Positions 17,700 through 27,686 are shown, counted from the stretch's first letter. The stretch is DNA of 64,000 bases from an uncultured Parafilimonas sp. (GCA_903882935.1 CAIRZB010000004.1:1-64000); one strand, 5' to 3'. Notes: generated from the letters alone by a model not told the origin. Made by a program: numbers and translations.

Positions 17700-18839
17700 A
17701 TGCAAGTCCATACATCCATCTTTTATGAAAACCAATGGCAAAACCTTACTAATGCGCCATTAAAACCAGAAGATTATCAACTAGTATTACTGTTTGCCGG
17801 CAGGCATATATTAGAAAATTCCGCTAACCTTGCCGCTGTACGAACTGCATTTCCCCTTGCAACAATCGTAAGCAGTTCAACAGCTGGGGAGATATATGAG
17901 CGCCAAGTTTTTGACGACTCCTTGGTTGCCACGGCCATTCATCTTGATAAAACAACTTTACATGTTGGTGTTGCTAACATCTCAAATTTTGAGAACAGCC
18001 ATTTACTTGGCAAAAATGTTGCCGGGCAACTGCCATTAGAAGGGCTTAAATATGCATTGGTAATTTCTGATGGCGGCAAGGTAAATGGCTCGGAACTGGT
18101 AAGTGCAATAAATGAAACCTTAGGAGATAAGGTAATAGTTACTGGCGGGATGGCCGGCGACGGGGCACGTTTTGAAAAAACACTGGTTGGCTTGAACGAC
18201 AGCGTTGATGAAGGGACAGTGGTTATAGTTGGCTTTTATGGCGAGAACCTTCAAGTAGGCTACGGTTTAAATGGGGGTTGGGATGTTTTTGGACCAGAGA
18301 GAATTATAACGAAGTCGGAGCAAAATGTTTTATTTGAAATTGACCACCAAAACGCACTGGAATTATACAAAAAGTACCTAGGCAAGTATGCCTCGGAGTT
18401 GCCAGGGGCGGCTTTGCTTTTTCCGTTGGCAATAAGAATTAACGGTGATGAAACAACCGTGGTGAGAACAATATTGACTATTGACGAGGAAAAACAAACA
18501 ATGACCTTTGCCGGCAACGTACCCGAAGGTTCTGCGGTTAGGCTAATGAAGGCTAATTTTGATAAACTTATTTACAGTGCTGGCGAAGCTGCCGGACTGG
18601 CCAATGGCTTAATGGACAGTATTAACACACAGTTGGTATTATTGATAAGCTGCGTTGGCAGGAAGTTGGTATTGGGGAAAAGAATTTATGAAGAAGTTGA
18701 GGCTGCATCGGATATATTTGCAACCAACCCCGCGATAACGGGCTTTTATTCATACGGTGAGTTTTCACCAGTACACAAAAGCTATAGCTGTGAATTACAT
18801 AACCAAACAATGACCATAACCACTCTCGCAGAATTTTAA
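17700..18839 (+). CDS. FIST domain sensory protein
   Basis: The 379-residue protein contains FIST_N (about 25-220; the ATIVSSSTAGEIYERQVFDDS and VTGGMAGDGARFEKTLVG motifs) and FIST_C (about 225-360; NALELYKKYLGKYASELPGAALLFPL and SCVGRKLVLGKR). FIST domains are thought to bind small ligands such as amino acids and act in signalling. No signal peptide or membrane helix, so it is cytoplasmic. The stop is 3 bases before the start of the hybrid histidine kinase gene, so the pair is co-translated and the FIST protein most likely supplies the input to that kinase. Confidence 0.9.
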   Translation: MQVHTSIFYENQWQNLTNAPLKPEDYQLVLLFAGRHILENSANLAAVRTAFPLATIVSSSTAGEIYERQVFDDSLVATAIHLDKTTLHVGVANISNFENSHLLGKNVAGQLPLEGLKYALVISDGGKVNGSELVSAINETLGDKVIVTGGMAGDGARFEKTLVGLNDSVDEGTVVIVGFYGENLQVGYGLNGGWDVFGPERIITKSEQNVLFEIDHQNALELYKKYLGKYASELPGAALLFPLAIRINGDETTVVRTILTIDEEKQTMTFAGNVPEGSAVRLMKANFDKLIYSAGEAAGLANGLMDSINTQLVLLISCVGRKLVLGKRIYEEVEAASDIFATNPAITGFYSYGEFSPVHKSYSCELHNQTMTITTLAEF

Positions 18840-18842
18840 TCT

Positions 18843-20363
18843 ATGTACCACCCTCTATTAGAAAAACAAGCGCAAAAGCATTTAGGCACAAAAGCCCTGG
18901 AAAGCGGCGAGTATGAGCAGTTTTTAAAAGCTGTAAACGAATCGTACGTAAATTTTGAGCGAGATAAAGAATTAAGCGAACACGCTTTTAGTTTGAGCGA
19001 GACCGAATACGCTGATGTTAATACTAAATTACGGGAAGAGATAAACCAGCGGAAACGCACCGTTATTAAGCTGATAGATACGATACGGTCAATAGAAAAA
19101 GAGGAAGACTTTAAGGAACTCAATGACCAGAACCTTGAAGAAATTATTGATTATTTAAAGGTTCAAATTGAGAAAAGGCGCCAAGCAGAAATAGAAATGA
19201 CCCTTGCCAAAGAAGTTGCCGAAAAGGCGGCCATGGCCCGTAGTGAATTTCTTTCAATGATGAGCCATGAAATAAGAACCCCTCTAAACGCGGTGGTTGG
19301 CTTCACTTATCTGCTTTTGCAAGGCAAATACCTGCCCGAACAAGATGAGCAGCTGCACTTGTTAAAGTTTTCTGCAGAAAACCTGCTTGCCTTAATAAAC
19401 GACATTCTTGATTTTAATAAAATCGAATCTGGCAAGGTTCAACTTGAAAAAACCTCGTACAACCTACCTAAGCTTATTAACCAAGTTAAAAACACCAATT
19501 TTACCAAGGCGCAGGACAATGGTAATGTTATTCGCGTGATGTTTGATACGCAAATACCCAACATTGTAATAGGCGACCCGTTACGCCTTGGGCAAATTAT
19601 AAACAACCTTGTTTCCAATGCAGTAAAGTTTACCCATAACGGCATCGTTATTATTGAGGCCATGTTACTTAAACAAACCAACGATACTGCCCAGATACAA
19701 TTTACCGTAAAAGACAACGGCATAGGAATAGCGCCTGAAAATCAGCAAAGGATTTTTGAAATTTTTACCCAAGCTTCGGAGTCTACCACCAGGCAATACG
19801 GCGGAAGCGGGCTAGGGCTAGCCATTTGTAACGGCCTACTTGAAATTATGCACAGCCGTATGACGCTGGAAAGTACGCCAGGCAAGGGTTCAGCCTTTAG
19901 TTTTATTGTTGACATGGGATATTCACAGCACGCGGAAGAAATTAGCATCACCGGCAACAAGGATACCGTTACTGACCCAGACTTAACCGGCACAAAAGTG
20001 CTACTGGTTGAAGACAACCATGTAAACATTTTAGTGGCTACAACCTTTTTGGAAAGGTGGAATACGAAGGTTGAAACTGCTGAAAACGGGCGATTGGCCA
20101 TTGAAAAAATAAAGGCCAATCAATACCATATTGTGCTTATGGATTTACACATGCCGGAAATGAATGGTTACGAAGCCTGCAAAGAAATAATGAAGATGAA
20201 GCCTAAGTTGCCTATTGTTGCTTTAACAGCATCGGCAATGCTTAATATTCGCGACAAGGCATTTGATGTTGGCATGGTTGACTACGTTACAAAGCCTTTT
20301 GAACCAAATGAATTGTACGAAAAAATACGCAAAAACAGGCTGCCATTAAGCAGCCCGCTGTAA
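18843..20363 (+). CDS. Cytoplasmic hybrid histidine kinase
   Basis: An N-terminal coiled-coil region (1-130; heptad-like from 50 on) has no recognised sensor domain. HisKA has SHEIRTPLNA with His142; the HATPase domain shows N box (NLVSNAVKF), DNGIGIAPE and YGGSGLGLAICNGL; a C-terminal receiver has the acidic pair in VEDNHVN, Asp434 in LMDLHMPEMNG and Lys in VTKPFEPNE. There is no membrane segment. It is paired with the FIST gene (3-base gap), a recurring sensory arrangement. Output is unknown because no DNA-binding regulator is adjacent; the terminal receiver may pass phosphate to a distant phosphotransfer protein. Confidence 0.93.
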   Translation: MYHPLLEKQAQKHLGTKALESGEYEQFLKAVNESYVNFERDKELSEHAFSLSETEYADVNTKLREEINQRKRTVIKLIDTIRSIEKEEDFKELNDQNLEEIIDYLKVQIEKRRQAEIEMTLAKEVAEKAAMARSEFLSMMSHEIRTPLNAVVGFTYLLLQGKYLPEQDEQLHLLKFSAENLLALINDILDFNKIESGKVQLEKTSYNLPKLINQVKNTNFTKAQDNGNVIRVMFDTQIPNIVIGDPLRLGQIINNLVSNAVKFTHNGIVIIEAMLLKQTNDTAQIQFTVKDNGIGIAPENQQRIFEIFTQASESTTRQYGGSGLGLAICNGLLEIMHSRMTLESTPGKGSAFSFIVDMGYSQHAEEISITGNKDTVTDPDLTGTKVLLVEDNHVNILVATTFLERWNTKVETAENGRLAIEKIKANQYHIVLMDLHMPEMNGYEACKEIMKMKPKLPIVALTASAMLNIRDKAFDVGMVDYVTKPFEPNELYEKIRKNRLPLSSPL

Positions 20364-20521
20364 GTTTTATAGAAAACTAGTTTTTTGTGGTCCCTCACGT
20401 TGCTGTAATGGGTTTATAATCAAAACCCATGTTAGTGATAACAATGCTACCATCGGGATGTATGTTTTACCAACTTATTCGGTAATGTTAAATAGCCGTT
20501 TACCCAATGTGTTCCAGATGG

Positions 20522-21424
20522 TTAAAACAATAAACCGGTGTTTTCGAATTTTGGTTTTATCAAATTAAGGCCGCAGGCTGCATTAAGATTATCCACCATG
20601 TATACGGTAAGTTGTGGACTTGTTGCTTCATCTTGCATGTGTATAAAAAAATGTATTTCTTCTAGGCCATTATCCACCCAAAATTTAATTCGGTTTATCC
20701 ATTCGTTGGCCCGCGCGAAATCAGATTTATGTAGGTTGTTGCCCACAAAGCGTATAAAGGCCTTGGGTACAGTAAGTTGCATATGTGCACAGTCCCTTCT
20801 GCCAGCAGTATCGGTAATAACAAAACCAATATTTAATGCCCTAAGCGTTTGTAGCAATTCGTCCATAACCGTTTTATCCGCAAACCAATCGGGGTGCCTT
20901 ACTTCCAAAAAAAATTGCACATCGGTTGGTAATGATTGTAGATATTTATACAACACATCCCGGCGAGCTGGCGAATACTTATCGCTTAATTGCAAAAATA
21001 CAGGACCAAGGTGGCTCTCAAAAGCCATTATTCCCTCCAAAAAAGCTGTGGTAAGCTGGTCAGCATTCCTAAATCCGCTGTAATGGCTGATTTGCTGTGG
21101 TATTTTGGGGCAAAATTTAAAATGGCGGCCGCTAACTTTTTCTGCCCAACGTTTTATTTCAGCCGCTGTATGTATTTTGTAATGTGTGGCGTTTAATTCA
21201 ACAGCAGCAAAGTGGTTTACATAGTGGTTTAAGAACTGAGCCTCATTTGTTCCTTTTGGGTATATTTTACCTACCCACTCCCTTGTACCCCATTTTGGGC
21301 AACCAAAATATACCGCTGTTTTGTGCAGCGCGTTATTAAAAAAAACACTGTTGCTTGCGGGTTCCACAGGCAGTGAAAACCCCACAGTATCCAACTCAGC
21401 GTGCGTTACTCGGCCAAATTCCAT
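20522..21424 (-). CDS. DUF72 family protein
   Basis: A TIM-barrel-like DUF72 (YecE) protein. Diagnostic pieces are VYFGCPKWGTREWVGKIYP near residue 37, FAAVELNATHYKIHT near 75, FKFCPKIPQQISH near 105, the LGPVFLQLSDKYSP strand and FFLEVRHPDWFAD. The first 30 residues (MEFGRVTHAELDTVGFSLP) precede the barrel and are common in Bacteroidota members. The function of the family is unknown. It is monocistronic, convergent with the hybrid kinase gene (158 bases apart). Confidence 0.9.
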   Translation of the reverse strand: MEFGRVTHAELDTVGFSLPVEPASNSVFFNNALHKTAVYFGCPKWGTREWVGKIYPKGTNEAQFLNHYVNHFAAVELNATHYKIHTAAEIKRWAEKVSGRHFKFCPKIPQQISHYSGFRNADQLTTAFLEGIMAFESHLGPVFLQLSDKYSPARRDVLYKYLQSLPTDVQFFLEVRHPDWFADKTVMDELLQTLRALNIGFVITDTAGRRDCAHMQLTVPKAFIRFVGNNLHKSDFARANEWINRIKFWVDNGLEEIHFFIHMQDEATSPQLTVYMVDNLNAACGLNLIKPKFENTGLLF

Positions 21425-21663
21425 GAAAAAAAGTTTTGTGCATATCCAATTGTATTTTTAAACCTATTTCAATTAGATACAAAAAAATAACGACCCTTTC
21501 AAGTCGTTATAAAAACCTTATTATTAATAAAGTCTTAGGGTCTTACAAATTGGTAAGTAGTACTGACGCTGCAAATGTAGGTTTGATAATTAAATTTGCC
21601 AAAAAAATTTCAAGCCTTTAAGGGGCGAGCACCTACATTACTTACTTTTAAATGCACCACAAC

Positions 21664-22746
21664 CTATAAATACACTTCTCCAAAATTTCTCTTTAATTCA
21701 GCTACATATTCTTTTATCTGCTGTTCGTTTTCCTTTTTACAAATAAGCAACGCATCCTTTGTATCTATTATAATAAGGTCTTCTACACCTTGCAATAATA
21801 TTAGCTTATCATCGTCAACCGAAACCATACATTTAACAGCATCAATAACCATCACGTTTTTACCGGTAACCGCATTGCCCAAATAATCTTTTTCTAAATT
21901 ATCATAGGCACTGTTCCATGTACCCAAGTCGCTCCATCCGAAGGAGGACGGAATTACATAAACGTTGTTAGCCTTTTCCATAATGGCATAATCAATGGAA
22001 ATATTGGTACAAAGCGGGTAAATACTTTCAATCGCCTCTTTCTCTTCTCTGGTATTGAATTTGCCTTTTTCATTGGCAAAAAGCTCATACATTTCTGGCT
22101 GGTACGTTTCAAATGCCTTAATAACATCCTGTACTCTCCAAATAAATATACCCGCATTCCATAAAAAATCTCCGCTGGTAACAAATGTCTTAGCCAACTC
22201 CAAATTGGGTTTTTCGGTAAAGGTTTTTACTTTGTAAATGTCATTTTCAACTGCATCGGCCTCATGTTGAATATAGCCATACCCTGTATTAGGGTGTGTT
22301 GGTTTTATGCCCAGCGTAACAAATGACCCTGTTTGGTTTGCAAATTCCAACGCTTTAAGGGCTACGCTCTTGAATGTTGCGTTATCTAGCACAATATGGT
22401 CGCTAGGGGCCACTATTAACGAAGCTTCAGGGTCATTAATTAGCAACTTAAAAGACATGTACGCAATACAAGGTGCCGTATTTTTCCGGCTTGGCTCAGC
22501 AACAATATTTTCTAGTTTAATATTGGGTAATTGGTCCTGTATTATACCCACATACTCGTTTGAGGTTACTATATAGATATTTTCTGCAGGTATAAAATCG
22601 AGGTATCGCTCATATGTCCACTGAATAAGCGTTTTACCAGTGTTAAGAATATCCAAAAATTGTTTGGGGTATGATGTTCTACTTTTCGGCCAAAAGCGGC
22701 TACCGATACCACCGGCCATTATTGCTACATAGTAGTGTTCATTCAT
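21664..22746 (-). CDS. manC: Mannose-1-phosphate guanylyltransferase
   Basis: The enzyme makes GDP-mannose from mannose 1-phosphate and GTP. The nucleotidyltransferase signature AGGIGSRFWPKSRTSYPKQF is at residues 11-30, followed by NPEASLIVAPSDH, FVTLGIKPTHPNTGYGYI, FTEKPN and FLWNAGIFIW, which are all typical of the GMP-specific branch. The 360-residue length means it lacks the C-terminal mannose-6-phosphate isomerase domain of bifunctional ManC. It lies 96 bases downstream of the Kdo-pathway isomerase gene on the same strand, so both may supply sugar nucleotides for surface polysaccharide. The gene symbol follows common usage for this activity. Confidence 0.92.
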   Translation of the reverse strand: MNEHYYVAIMAGGIGSRFWPKSRTSYPKQFLDILNTGKTLIQWTYERYLDFIPAENIYIVTSNEYVGIIQDQLPNIKLENIVAEPSRKNTAPCIAYMSFKLLINDPEASLIVAPSDHIVLDNATFKSVALKALEFANQTGSFVTLGIKPTHPNTGYGYIQHEADAVENDIYKVKTFTEKPNLELAKTFVTSGDFLWNAGIFIWRVQDVIKAFETYQPEMYELFANEKGKFNTREEKEAIESIYPLCTNISIDYAIMEKANNVYVIPSSFGWSDLGTWNSAYDNLEKDYLGNAVTGKNVMVIDAVKCMVSVDDDKLILLQGVEDLIIIDTKDALLICKKENEQQIKEYVAELKRNFGEVYL

Positions 22747-22842
22747 GGAATTGTTGGTTTTTTGCGAAGATATTACTAAGCATCTAAAAACGAAGACAGA
22801 AATAAAAGGAGGCTAAATCTATTTACTTTATAACTACGCGGG

Positions 22843-23808
22843 CTACACAATTCCCTCCCTCAATAAATCATGCAAGTGCAACATGCCCAAGTAATATCCC
22901 CCAACATCGGCCACAATCAGTTGGCTAATGTCGTTTTCCCGTATGGTTTCAACCGCTGCAACAGCCAACTCGTTAGGGTATATCGTTTTAGGGTTAGTAC
23001 ACATTATGTCGTTTGCGGTAACATTGCCCAAGTCCTCCGTTTTTTCTAATAACCTTCTTATGTCCCCATCGGTTATAACCCCTAGCAGCTTATTGTTGTC
23101 ATCGATTACCGCAACGGCACCTAGCCGGCCTTTTGTTATGGCTAGTATTACGTTTTTAAGTTTGGCTTCTGTAATTACTTTTGGTTTTTCATTCAACGTA
23201 TAAATATCCTCAACCCGTAGGTATAGTTTTTTGCCTAATGCACCGCCAGGGTGAAATTTGGCAAAATCGTTGCCGGTAAAATTTTTTAGCTGCATTAAGC
23301 AAACCGCCAACGCATCGCCCATGGCTAACTGGGCAGTGGTACTGGTGGTTGGTGCCAGGTTATTGGGGCAGGCTTCCTTTTTTACCGTGGTGTTCAGCAA
23401 AAAATTACAGTGGCTGGCCAAAAACGAATTAATGTTACCAACCATACCTATAATACTGTTTCCCAATATTTTAATTAAAGGTACAAGCGTCTTAATTTCT
23501 GGGCTGTCGCCACTTTTACTTATTAGCAATATTACATCACCTTGTTGTATCATCCCTAAGTCACCATGTATTGCATCGGCGGCGTGCATAAAAAGCGCTG
23601 GCGTGCCTGTTGAATTTAGGGTGGCGGTAATTTTTTGGGCTATAATTGCACTTTTACCGATGCCACTAACCACTACCCGTCCTTTTGTCGAGTAAATATG
23701 GTTTACTGTGTTTTCGAAGTTTTTATCAATAAACTGTAAAAGGCCCTTAACAGCCTCTGCTTCAAGCAAAACAGTACTCACACCCCATTCATGTATCTTT
23801 GTATCCAT
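22843..23808 (-). CDS. kdsD: KpsF/GutQ arabinose-5-phosphate isomerase
   Basis: This enzyme converts ribulose 5-phosphate into arabinose 5-phosphate, the first step to Kdo for lipopolysaccharide. A SIS domain (about 30-180; VVVSGIGKSAIIAQK, TGTPALFMHAADAIHGDLGM, LLISKSGDSPEIK) is followed by KFHPGGALGKKL and a CBS pair (about 200-320; AVIDDNNKLLGVITDGDIRR). The start is placed at ATG 23808 (MDTKIHEW); the frame continues 9 codons upstream without conservation. It precedes manC on the same strand with a 96-base gap. Divergent from recQ. Confidence 0.93.
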   Translation of the reverse strand: MDTKIHEWGVSTVLLEAEAVKGLLQFIDKNFENTVNHIYSTKGRVVVSGIGKSAIIAQKITATLNSTGTPALFMHAADAIHGDLGMIQQGDVILLISKSGDSPEIKTLVPLIKILGNSIIGMVGNINSFLASHCNFLLNTTVKKEACPNNLAPTTSTTAQLAMGDALAVCLMQLKNFTGNDFAKFHPGGALGKKLYLRVEDIYTLNEKPKVITEAKLKNVILAITKGRLGAVAVIDDNNKLLGVITDGDIRRLLEKTEDLGNVTANDIMCTNPKTIYPNELAVAAVETIRENDISQLIVADVGGYYLGMLHLHDLLREGIV

Positions 23809-24046
23809 CACCGCAAAGATAAACTTTAACAACACCTCGTTTTAAATTACCTGTTAATTCATTAACTTCGCTACCCTTTAAAAAAAAGCTTTTATAAAAA
23901 AGCACAGTGTTAGCATTAAAGTTTTATACGCGCTATAGTTTAATTTAATCCTAATTTTTAATGATAATGGGTATAAAACAGTACCTTTTACAAATATTTA
24001 AATAATTTAAGTACCATAGTTGTGGTAAGGAAATTTTTTGTGAACA

Positions 24047-26401
24047 ATGGCAACTACTACTAAAAAAAATGCCCAAAGCAGCAAAACGGGCACAGCAAAA
24101 AAATCTACAGCAAAAACAGTTACGCCTGATTTGAGCTTGGCTGTTAACGGAGGTGAAAACCAACTGTTAGCCCAGATTGAATTAAAAAACGAAAGCGGTG
24201 GGTCGGCCCATGGATATGACATATATTCAGGTTTGCACGAATATTTTGGTTTCAAGCAATTTAAAGGCCGACAAGAAGAAGCTATTAACAGCCTGCTGAA
24301 TGGCAACGACACTTTTGTAATTATGCCCACCGGTGGGGGCAAAAGTTTGTGCTATCAACTGCCTGCCATTATTATGGAGGGATGCGCTATTATTGTTAGC
24401 CCGCTGATAGCTTTAATGAAAAACCAAGTTGATTTAGTGAGGGGTTACAGCGAAAAAGATGATGTAGCACATTTTTTAAACTCCTCCCTCAATAAAACAC
24501 AAATAAAAGAAGTAAAAGAAGACCTTACCGGGGGCAAAACGAAGTTATTGTACGTAGCACCCGAAACATTAACCAAGCAAGAAAATCTTGAGTTTTTCAG
24601 TGATTTGAAAATTTCTTTTTTTGCAGTAGATGAAGCCCATTGTATTTCAGAATGGGGGCATGATTTTAGGCCTGAATACCGCCGACTGAGGGAAATGATG
24701 AACCAAATTAGCCCCGATTCAGCTGTTATTGCCCTCACAGCTACTGCAACACCTAAAGTACAAAGCGATATTGTAAAAAATTTGGGGCTAAAAAACCCCA
24801 ATATCTATATTTCATCGTTCAACAGGCCCAACCTTTATTACGAAATTCAGCCAAAAGTAAAAAAGGATCAAACAATTAAAAGCATTGTCCGCTTCATATC
24901 CCAAAACATGGGCAAAAGCGGTATAATATACACCCTTAACCGAAAAACAACCGAGGAGTTGGCCGAACTGCTGGTTGCCAACAACATTAAAGCCGTTGCC
25001 TACCATGCAGGCCTTGACGCAAAACTACGTGCAGACAGGCAGGACCAGTTTTTAAATGAAGATGTTCAGGTTATTGTGGCCACTATTGCATTTGGAATGG
25101 GCATAGACAAGCCAGATATACGGTTTGTTATACACTACAATATTCCAAAATCGATAGAAAATTATTACCAGGAAACCGGACGCGCAGGACGTGACGGCCT
25201 GGAGGGAAAATGCTTGCTATACTACAGCCATAAAGACGTTGCAAAGTTAGAACACCTGATGCGCGACAAACCATTGAGTGAGCGTGAAGTAGGCGCACAA
25301 CTTATTACAGAAACCGTATCCTATGCCGAAAGTTCTGTTTGCCGCAGAAAGATTCTGCTACATTACTTTGGCGAAGATGGAGAGGATAAAAACTGTGGCA
25401 GTTGCGATAACTGTAATAACCCCAAGGAAAAAATTGAAGCAAAGGAAAATGCTATTAAGGTACTTAAGGTTGTTAAAGCATTGGATGAACGCTTTCCCAT
25501 TGATTATGCCGTAAACATTATTATAGGTAAACTTACTCCGCAAATTACCATGTTTAGACATGAGGGGCTAAGTGTATTTGGCACTGGTAAAGATAAAGAT
25601 GAGCATTTTTGGAACAGTTTGATAAGGCAAATGCTATTGGCAAACCTGCTTAAAAAAGACATTGAGGAATATGGCCTATTAAAAGTTACCGAAATTGGCC
25701 ACAATTGGCTGAAAAAACCGACCTCGTTTAAAATTGTACTCAATAACCTTTTTGAGGATGCCAATGAGGACGACGAAGAAACAGAGACAGGCGGTACCGG
25801 TGCTGCAGCAGATGAAAAACTATTTGAAATATTAAAAGAACAAAGGCATAAAGAGGCCAAGAAGAAAGGTTTGCCACCCTTTGTAATATTCCTAGAATCA
25901 TCTCTGCAGGATATGGCAACCATGTACCCTACAACCATGCAGGAGCTCGAAAAATGCCAAGGCGTAAGCAAAGGAAAGGCACTGCGCTACGGTAAACCAT
26001 TTATTGAGCTAATTAGCAAATATGTAGAAGAAAATGATATTGTAAAGCCAGACGATTTTGTAATGAAAAGTGTTGCCAACAAGAGCAGCAATAAGATTTA
26101 CATTATCCAAAACGTTGATAAAAAAATATCTCTGGAAACCATTGCCCGCAATAAGGACATGCGTTTAGATGCATTACTGGAAGAGATGGAAACTATTGTG
26201 GCCAGTGGAACTAAGCTTAACCTTAATTACGCGATAGGCGACATGCTTGACGAAGATGACCAAGATGAAATTATGGACTATTTTAAGAGCTGCGAAACAT
26301 CTTCGCTGGAGGTTGCCCGGGAAGAGATGGCCAGCAGCGGCTACAATTGGGAGCAGTTAAAAATTATGCGTATTAAATTTTTGAGCGAATATGGCAACTA
26401 A
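24047..26401 (+). CDS. recQ: ATP-dependent DNA helicase RecQ
   Basis: A 3'-5' DNA helicase of recombination and fork repair. A 60-residue basic, low-complexity N terminus precedes the helicase core: Walker A MPTGGGKSLCYQLP near 94, DEAHCISEWGHDFRPEY near 195, and the QETGRAGRDG motif VI. The zinc-binding domain has the Cys set CRRKILLHYF ... CGSCDNC (about 432-455), then a winged-helix RQC domain and an HRDC domain (about 590-665). The last 115 residues are an extra helical region ending in EYGN, seen in Bacteroidota RecQ. Length 784 is larger than E. coli RecQ (609) for that reason. A clear terminator follows. Confidence 0.96.
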   Translation: MATTTKKNAQSSKTGTAKKSTAKTVTPDLSLAVNGGENQLLAQIELKNESGGSAHGYDIYSGLHEYFGFKQFKGRQEEAINSLLNGNDTFVIMPTGGGKSLCYQLPAIIMEGCAIIVSPLIALMKNQVDLVRGYSEKDDVAHFLNSSLNKTQIKEVKEDLTGGKTKLLYVAPETLTKQENLEFFSDLKISFFAVDEAHCISEWGHDFRPEYRRLREMMNQISPDSAVIALTATATPKVQSDIVKNLGLKNPNIYISSFNRPNLYYEIQPKVKKDQTIKSIVRFISQNMGKSGIIYTLNRKTTEELAELLVANNIKAVAYHAGLDAKLRADRQDQFLNEDVQVIVATIAFGMGIDKPDIRFVIHYNIPKSIENYYQETGRAGRDGLEGKCLLYYSHKDVAKLEHLMRDKPLSEREVGAQLITETVSYAESSVCRRKILLHYFGEDGEDKNCGSCDNCNNPKEKIEAKENAIKVLKVVKALDERFPIDYAVNIIIGKLTPQITMFRHEGLSVFGTGKDKDEHFWNSLIRQMLLANLLKKDIEEYGLLKVTEIGHNWLKKPTSFKIVLNNLFEDANEDDEETETGGTGAAADEKLFEILKEQRHKEAKKKGLPPFVIFLESSLQDMATMYPTTMQELEKCQGVSKGKALRYGKPFIELISKYVEENDIVKPDDFVMKSVANKSSNKIYIIQNVDKKISLETIARNKDMRLDALLEEMETIVASGTKLNLNYAIGDMLDEDDQDEIMDYFKSCETSSLEVAREEMASSGYNWEQLKIMRIKFLSEYGN

Positions 26402-26421
26402 CTAATTTAGTTACCCGTTTT

Positions 26422-26453
26422 AAAGCCACGTTACTAGTTTAACGTGGCTTTTT
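26422..26453 (+). terminator. Terminator of recQ
   Basis: An 11-base-pair stem (AAAGCCACGTT, 26422-26432, complement at 26441-26451), loop of eight, then T residues. Confidence 0.9.
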
Positions 26454-26508
26454 GTTTTAGCGGCTGTGGAAATGCTGGCATATTCCATCTAAATAATAAA
26501 CAAATACT

Positions 26509-27033
26509 ATGTCAGAAATTCAATCTCAAACACAGCAAAAAACAACTGGTGGCCAACGTTGTAAAAAGCTAGCCACCCGAATTGACTTAACCCCAATGGT
26601 GGACCTTGGTTTTTTGTTAATCACCTTTTTTGTATTTACCACCTCATTGAGTAGGCCAATGACGATGAGGCTTGCATTACCCAACGGTGATAATATACTC
26701 GAAGGCCCTAAAATAACGGCCAATAAGGTACTAACACTAATACTGGCTGACGAAAATAAGGTTGGTTATTACCAAGGAGATGACTCCGCTGCCATACAGT
26801 TTACCAATTACGGGATAAACGGGCTTAGGGACGTGATAATAAAAAAACGACAAGCCGTTTTAGCCAAGTACGGCGATGGTGAAGAACTTACTGTGCTAAT
26901 AAAACCAGCAGATGAATGCAAATATAAAAATGTTGTTGAAACATTGGATGAGATGTTAATTAATAAGGTAACCCGGTATATGCTGCTTGACCTAACGGCA
27001 ACGGAACAAAATATTATTAAAGCACACATTTAA
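26509..27033 (+). CDS. ExbD/TolR-type energy-transducing protein
   Basis: A 174-residue protein with an N-terminal cytoplasmic tail, a single membrane helix (about 27-48) carrying the conserved proton-site Asp in RIDLTPMVDLGFLLITFFVF, and a periplasmic domain. ExbD works with ExbB to pass proton motive force to TonB. Here no exbB or tonB gene is adjacent, so it is an orphan copy; Bacteroidota often have several ExbD genes, usually in exbB-exbD-exbD groups. It follows recQ after a terminator and is probably transcribed alone. Confidence 0.85.
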   Translation: MSEIQSQTQQKTTGGQRCKKLATRIDLTPMVDLGFLLITFFVFTTSLSRPMTMRLALPNGDNILEGPKITANKVLTLILADENKVGYYQGDDSAAIQFTNYGINGLRDVIIKKRQAVLAKYGDGEELTVLIKPADECKYKNVVETLDEMLINKVTRYMLLDLTATEQNIIKAHI

Positions 27034-27223
27034 AACCTCTATTGGTGTTTGCTTTTCCGTTGCTTAATGGGCAAAAATGATCGATGTGCCTCCTATTTGT
27101 GAACAACTACGCAAAATTTTTGCCAATTGGCAGATTTTTGGCACTGTTTTAGCTGAAATTAAACTTTGTTTTAAGTAAACCAAACCAAGATTTTTACGTA
27201 TTTCTTAAAAAACACCGCTACTT

Positions 27224-27481
27224 ATGGCCAATGTAAGTAACATAACCGCAAACATGGATGACCAAAAAAAATGCCTAAACATAATTGCTAACGCAAAAAG
27301 CAATTTAATGGTAAAAATACTTAACGTAAACGGTCAATTTATAAAAACAATCAATAAATCGGTTCAAACAAACGCCGGAAGGTTTACAGTGGCTCTAGAT
27401 GATTTGTCGAGAGGCAATTACATATTAAATATATTCGAAAACAATTCTTTTATCAGGTCGTTTTATTACAACAAATATTAA
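27224..27481 (+). CDS. Stand-alone T9SS sorting-domain-like protein
   Basis: The 85-residue product resembles the C-terminal type A sorting domain of type IX secretion cargo: VKILNVNGQFIKTINKS (the usual hydrophobic-D/N-x-x-G-x-x-V pattern), then VALDDLSRGNYILNIFENN and a basic-aromatic end. A real cargo would have a signal peptide and a large catalytic part in front; here the frame starts with MANVSNITANMDDQKK and has no signal peptide. It could be a decayed cargo remnant or a domesticated small protein. A terminator follows 25 bases after the stop, consistent with its being a transcribed unit. Family assignment is by pattern only. Confidence 0.5.
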   Translation: MANVSNITANMDDQKKCLNIIANAKSNLMVKILNVNGQFIKTINKSVQTNAGRFTVALDDLSRGNYILNIFENNSFIRSFYYNKY

Positions 27482-27505
27482 GTTTTTCACTGGGGGATTT
27501 ATATT

Positions 27506-27536
27506 AAGCCCGGCCATTTTTTTGGTTGGGCTTTTT
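27506..27536 (+). terminator. Terminator after the sorting-domain-like gene
   Basis: Stem AAGCCCGGCC (27506-27515) pairs with GGTTGGGCTT (27524-27533), with two G-U pairs, and is followed by a T run. Confidence 0.8.
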
Positions 27537-27686
27537 CTACGTATAGTCAATCTTGCACCGAATATTGTATTATATTTTTTTATAATATTTATCGTCGTTT
27601 AGTTTTGTTACTTACTTTTGCCGTGTTGCCACAGTTAACGCCTACATAGTGGCTAATTTTTTATTCAGCAAAACAAAGGCTACAAT

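Noticed and set aside
24047-24240. recQ basic N terminus as a separate gene
   Set aside because: It is in frame with RecQ and low-complexity Lys/Thr-rich, as is usual for Bacteroidota RecQ N termini; no separate start or stop is present.
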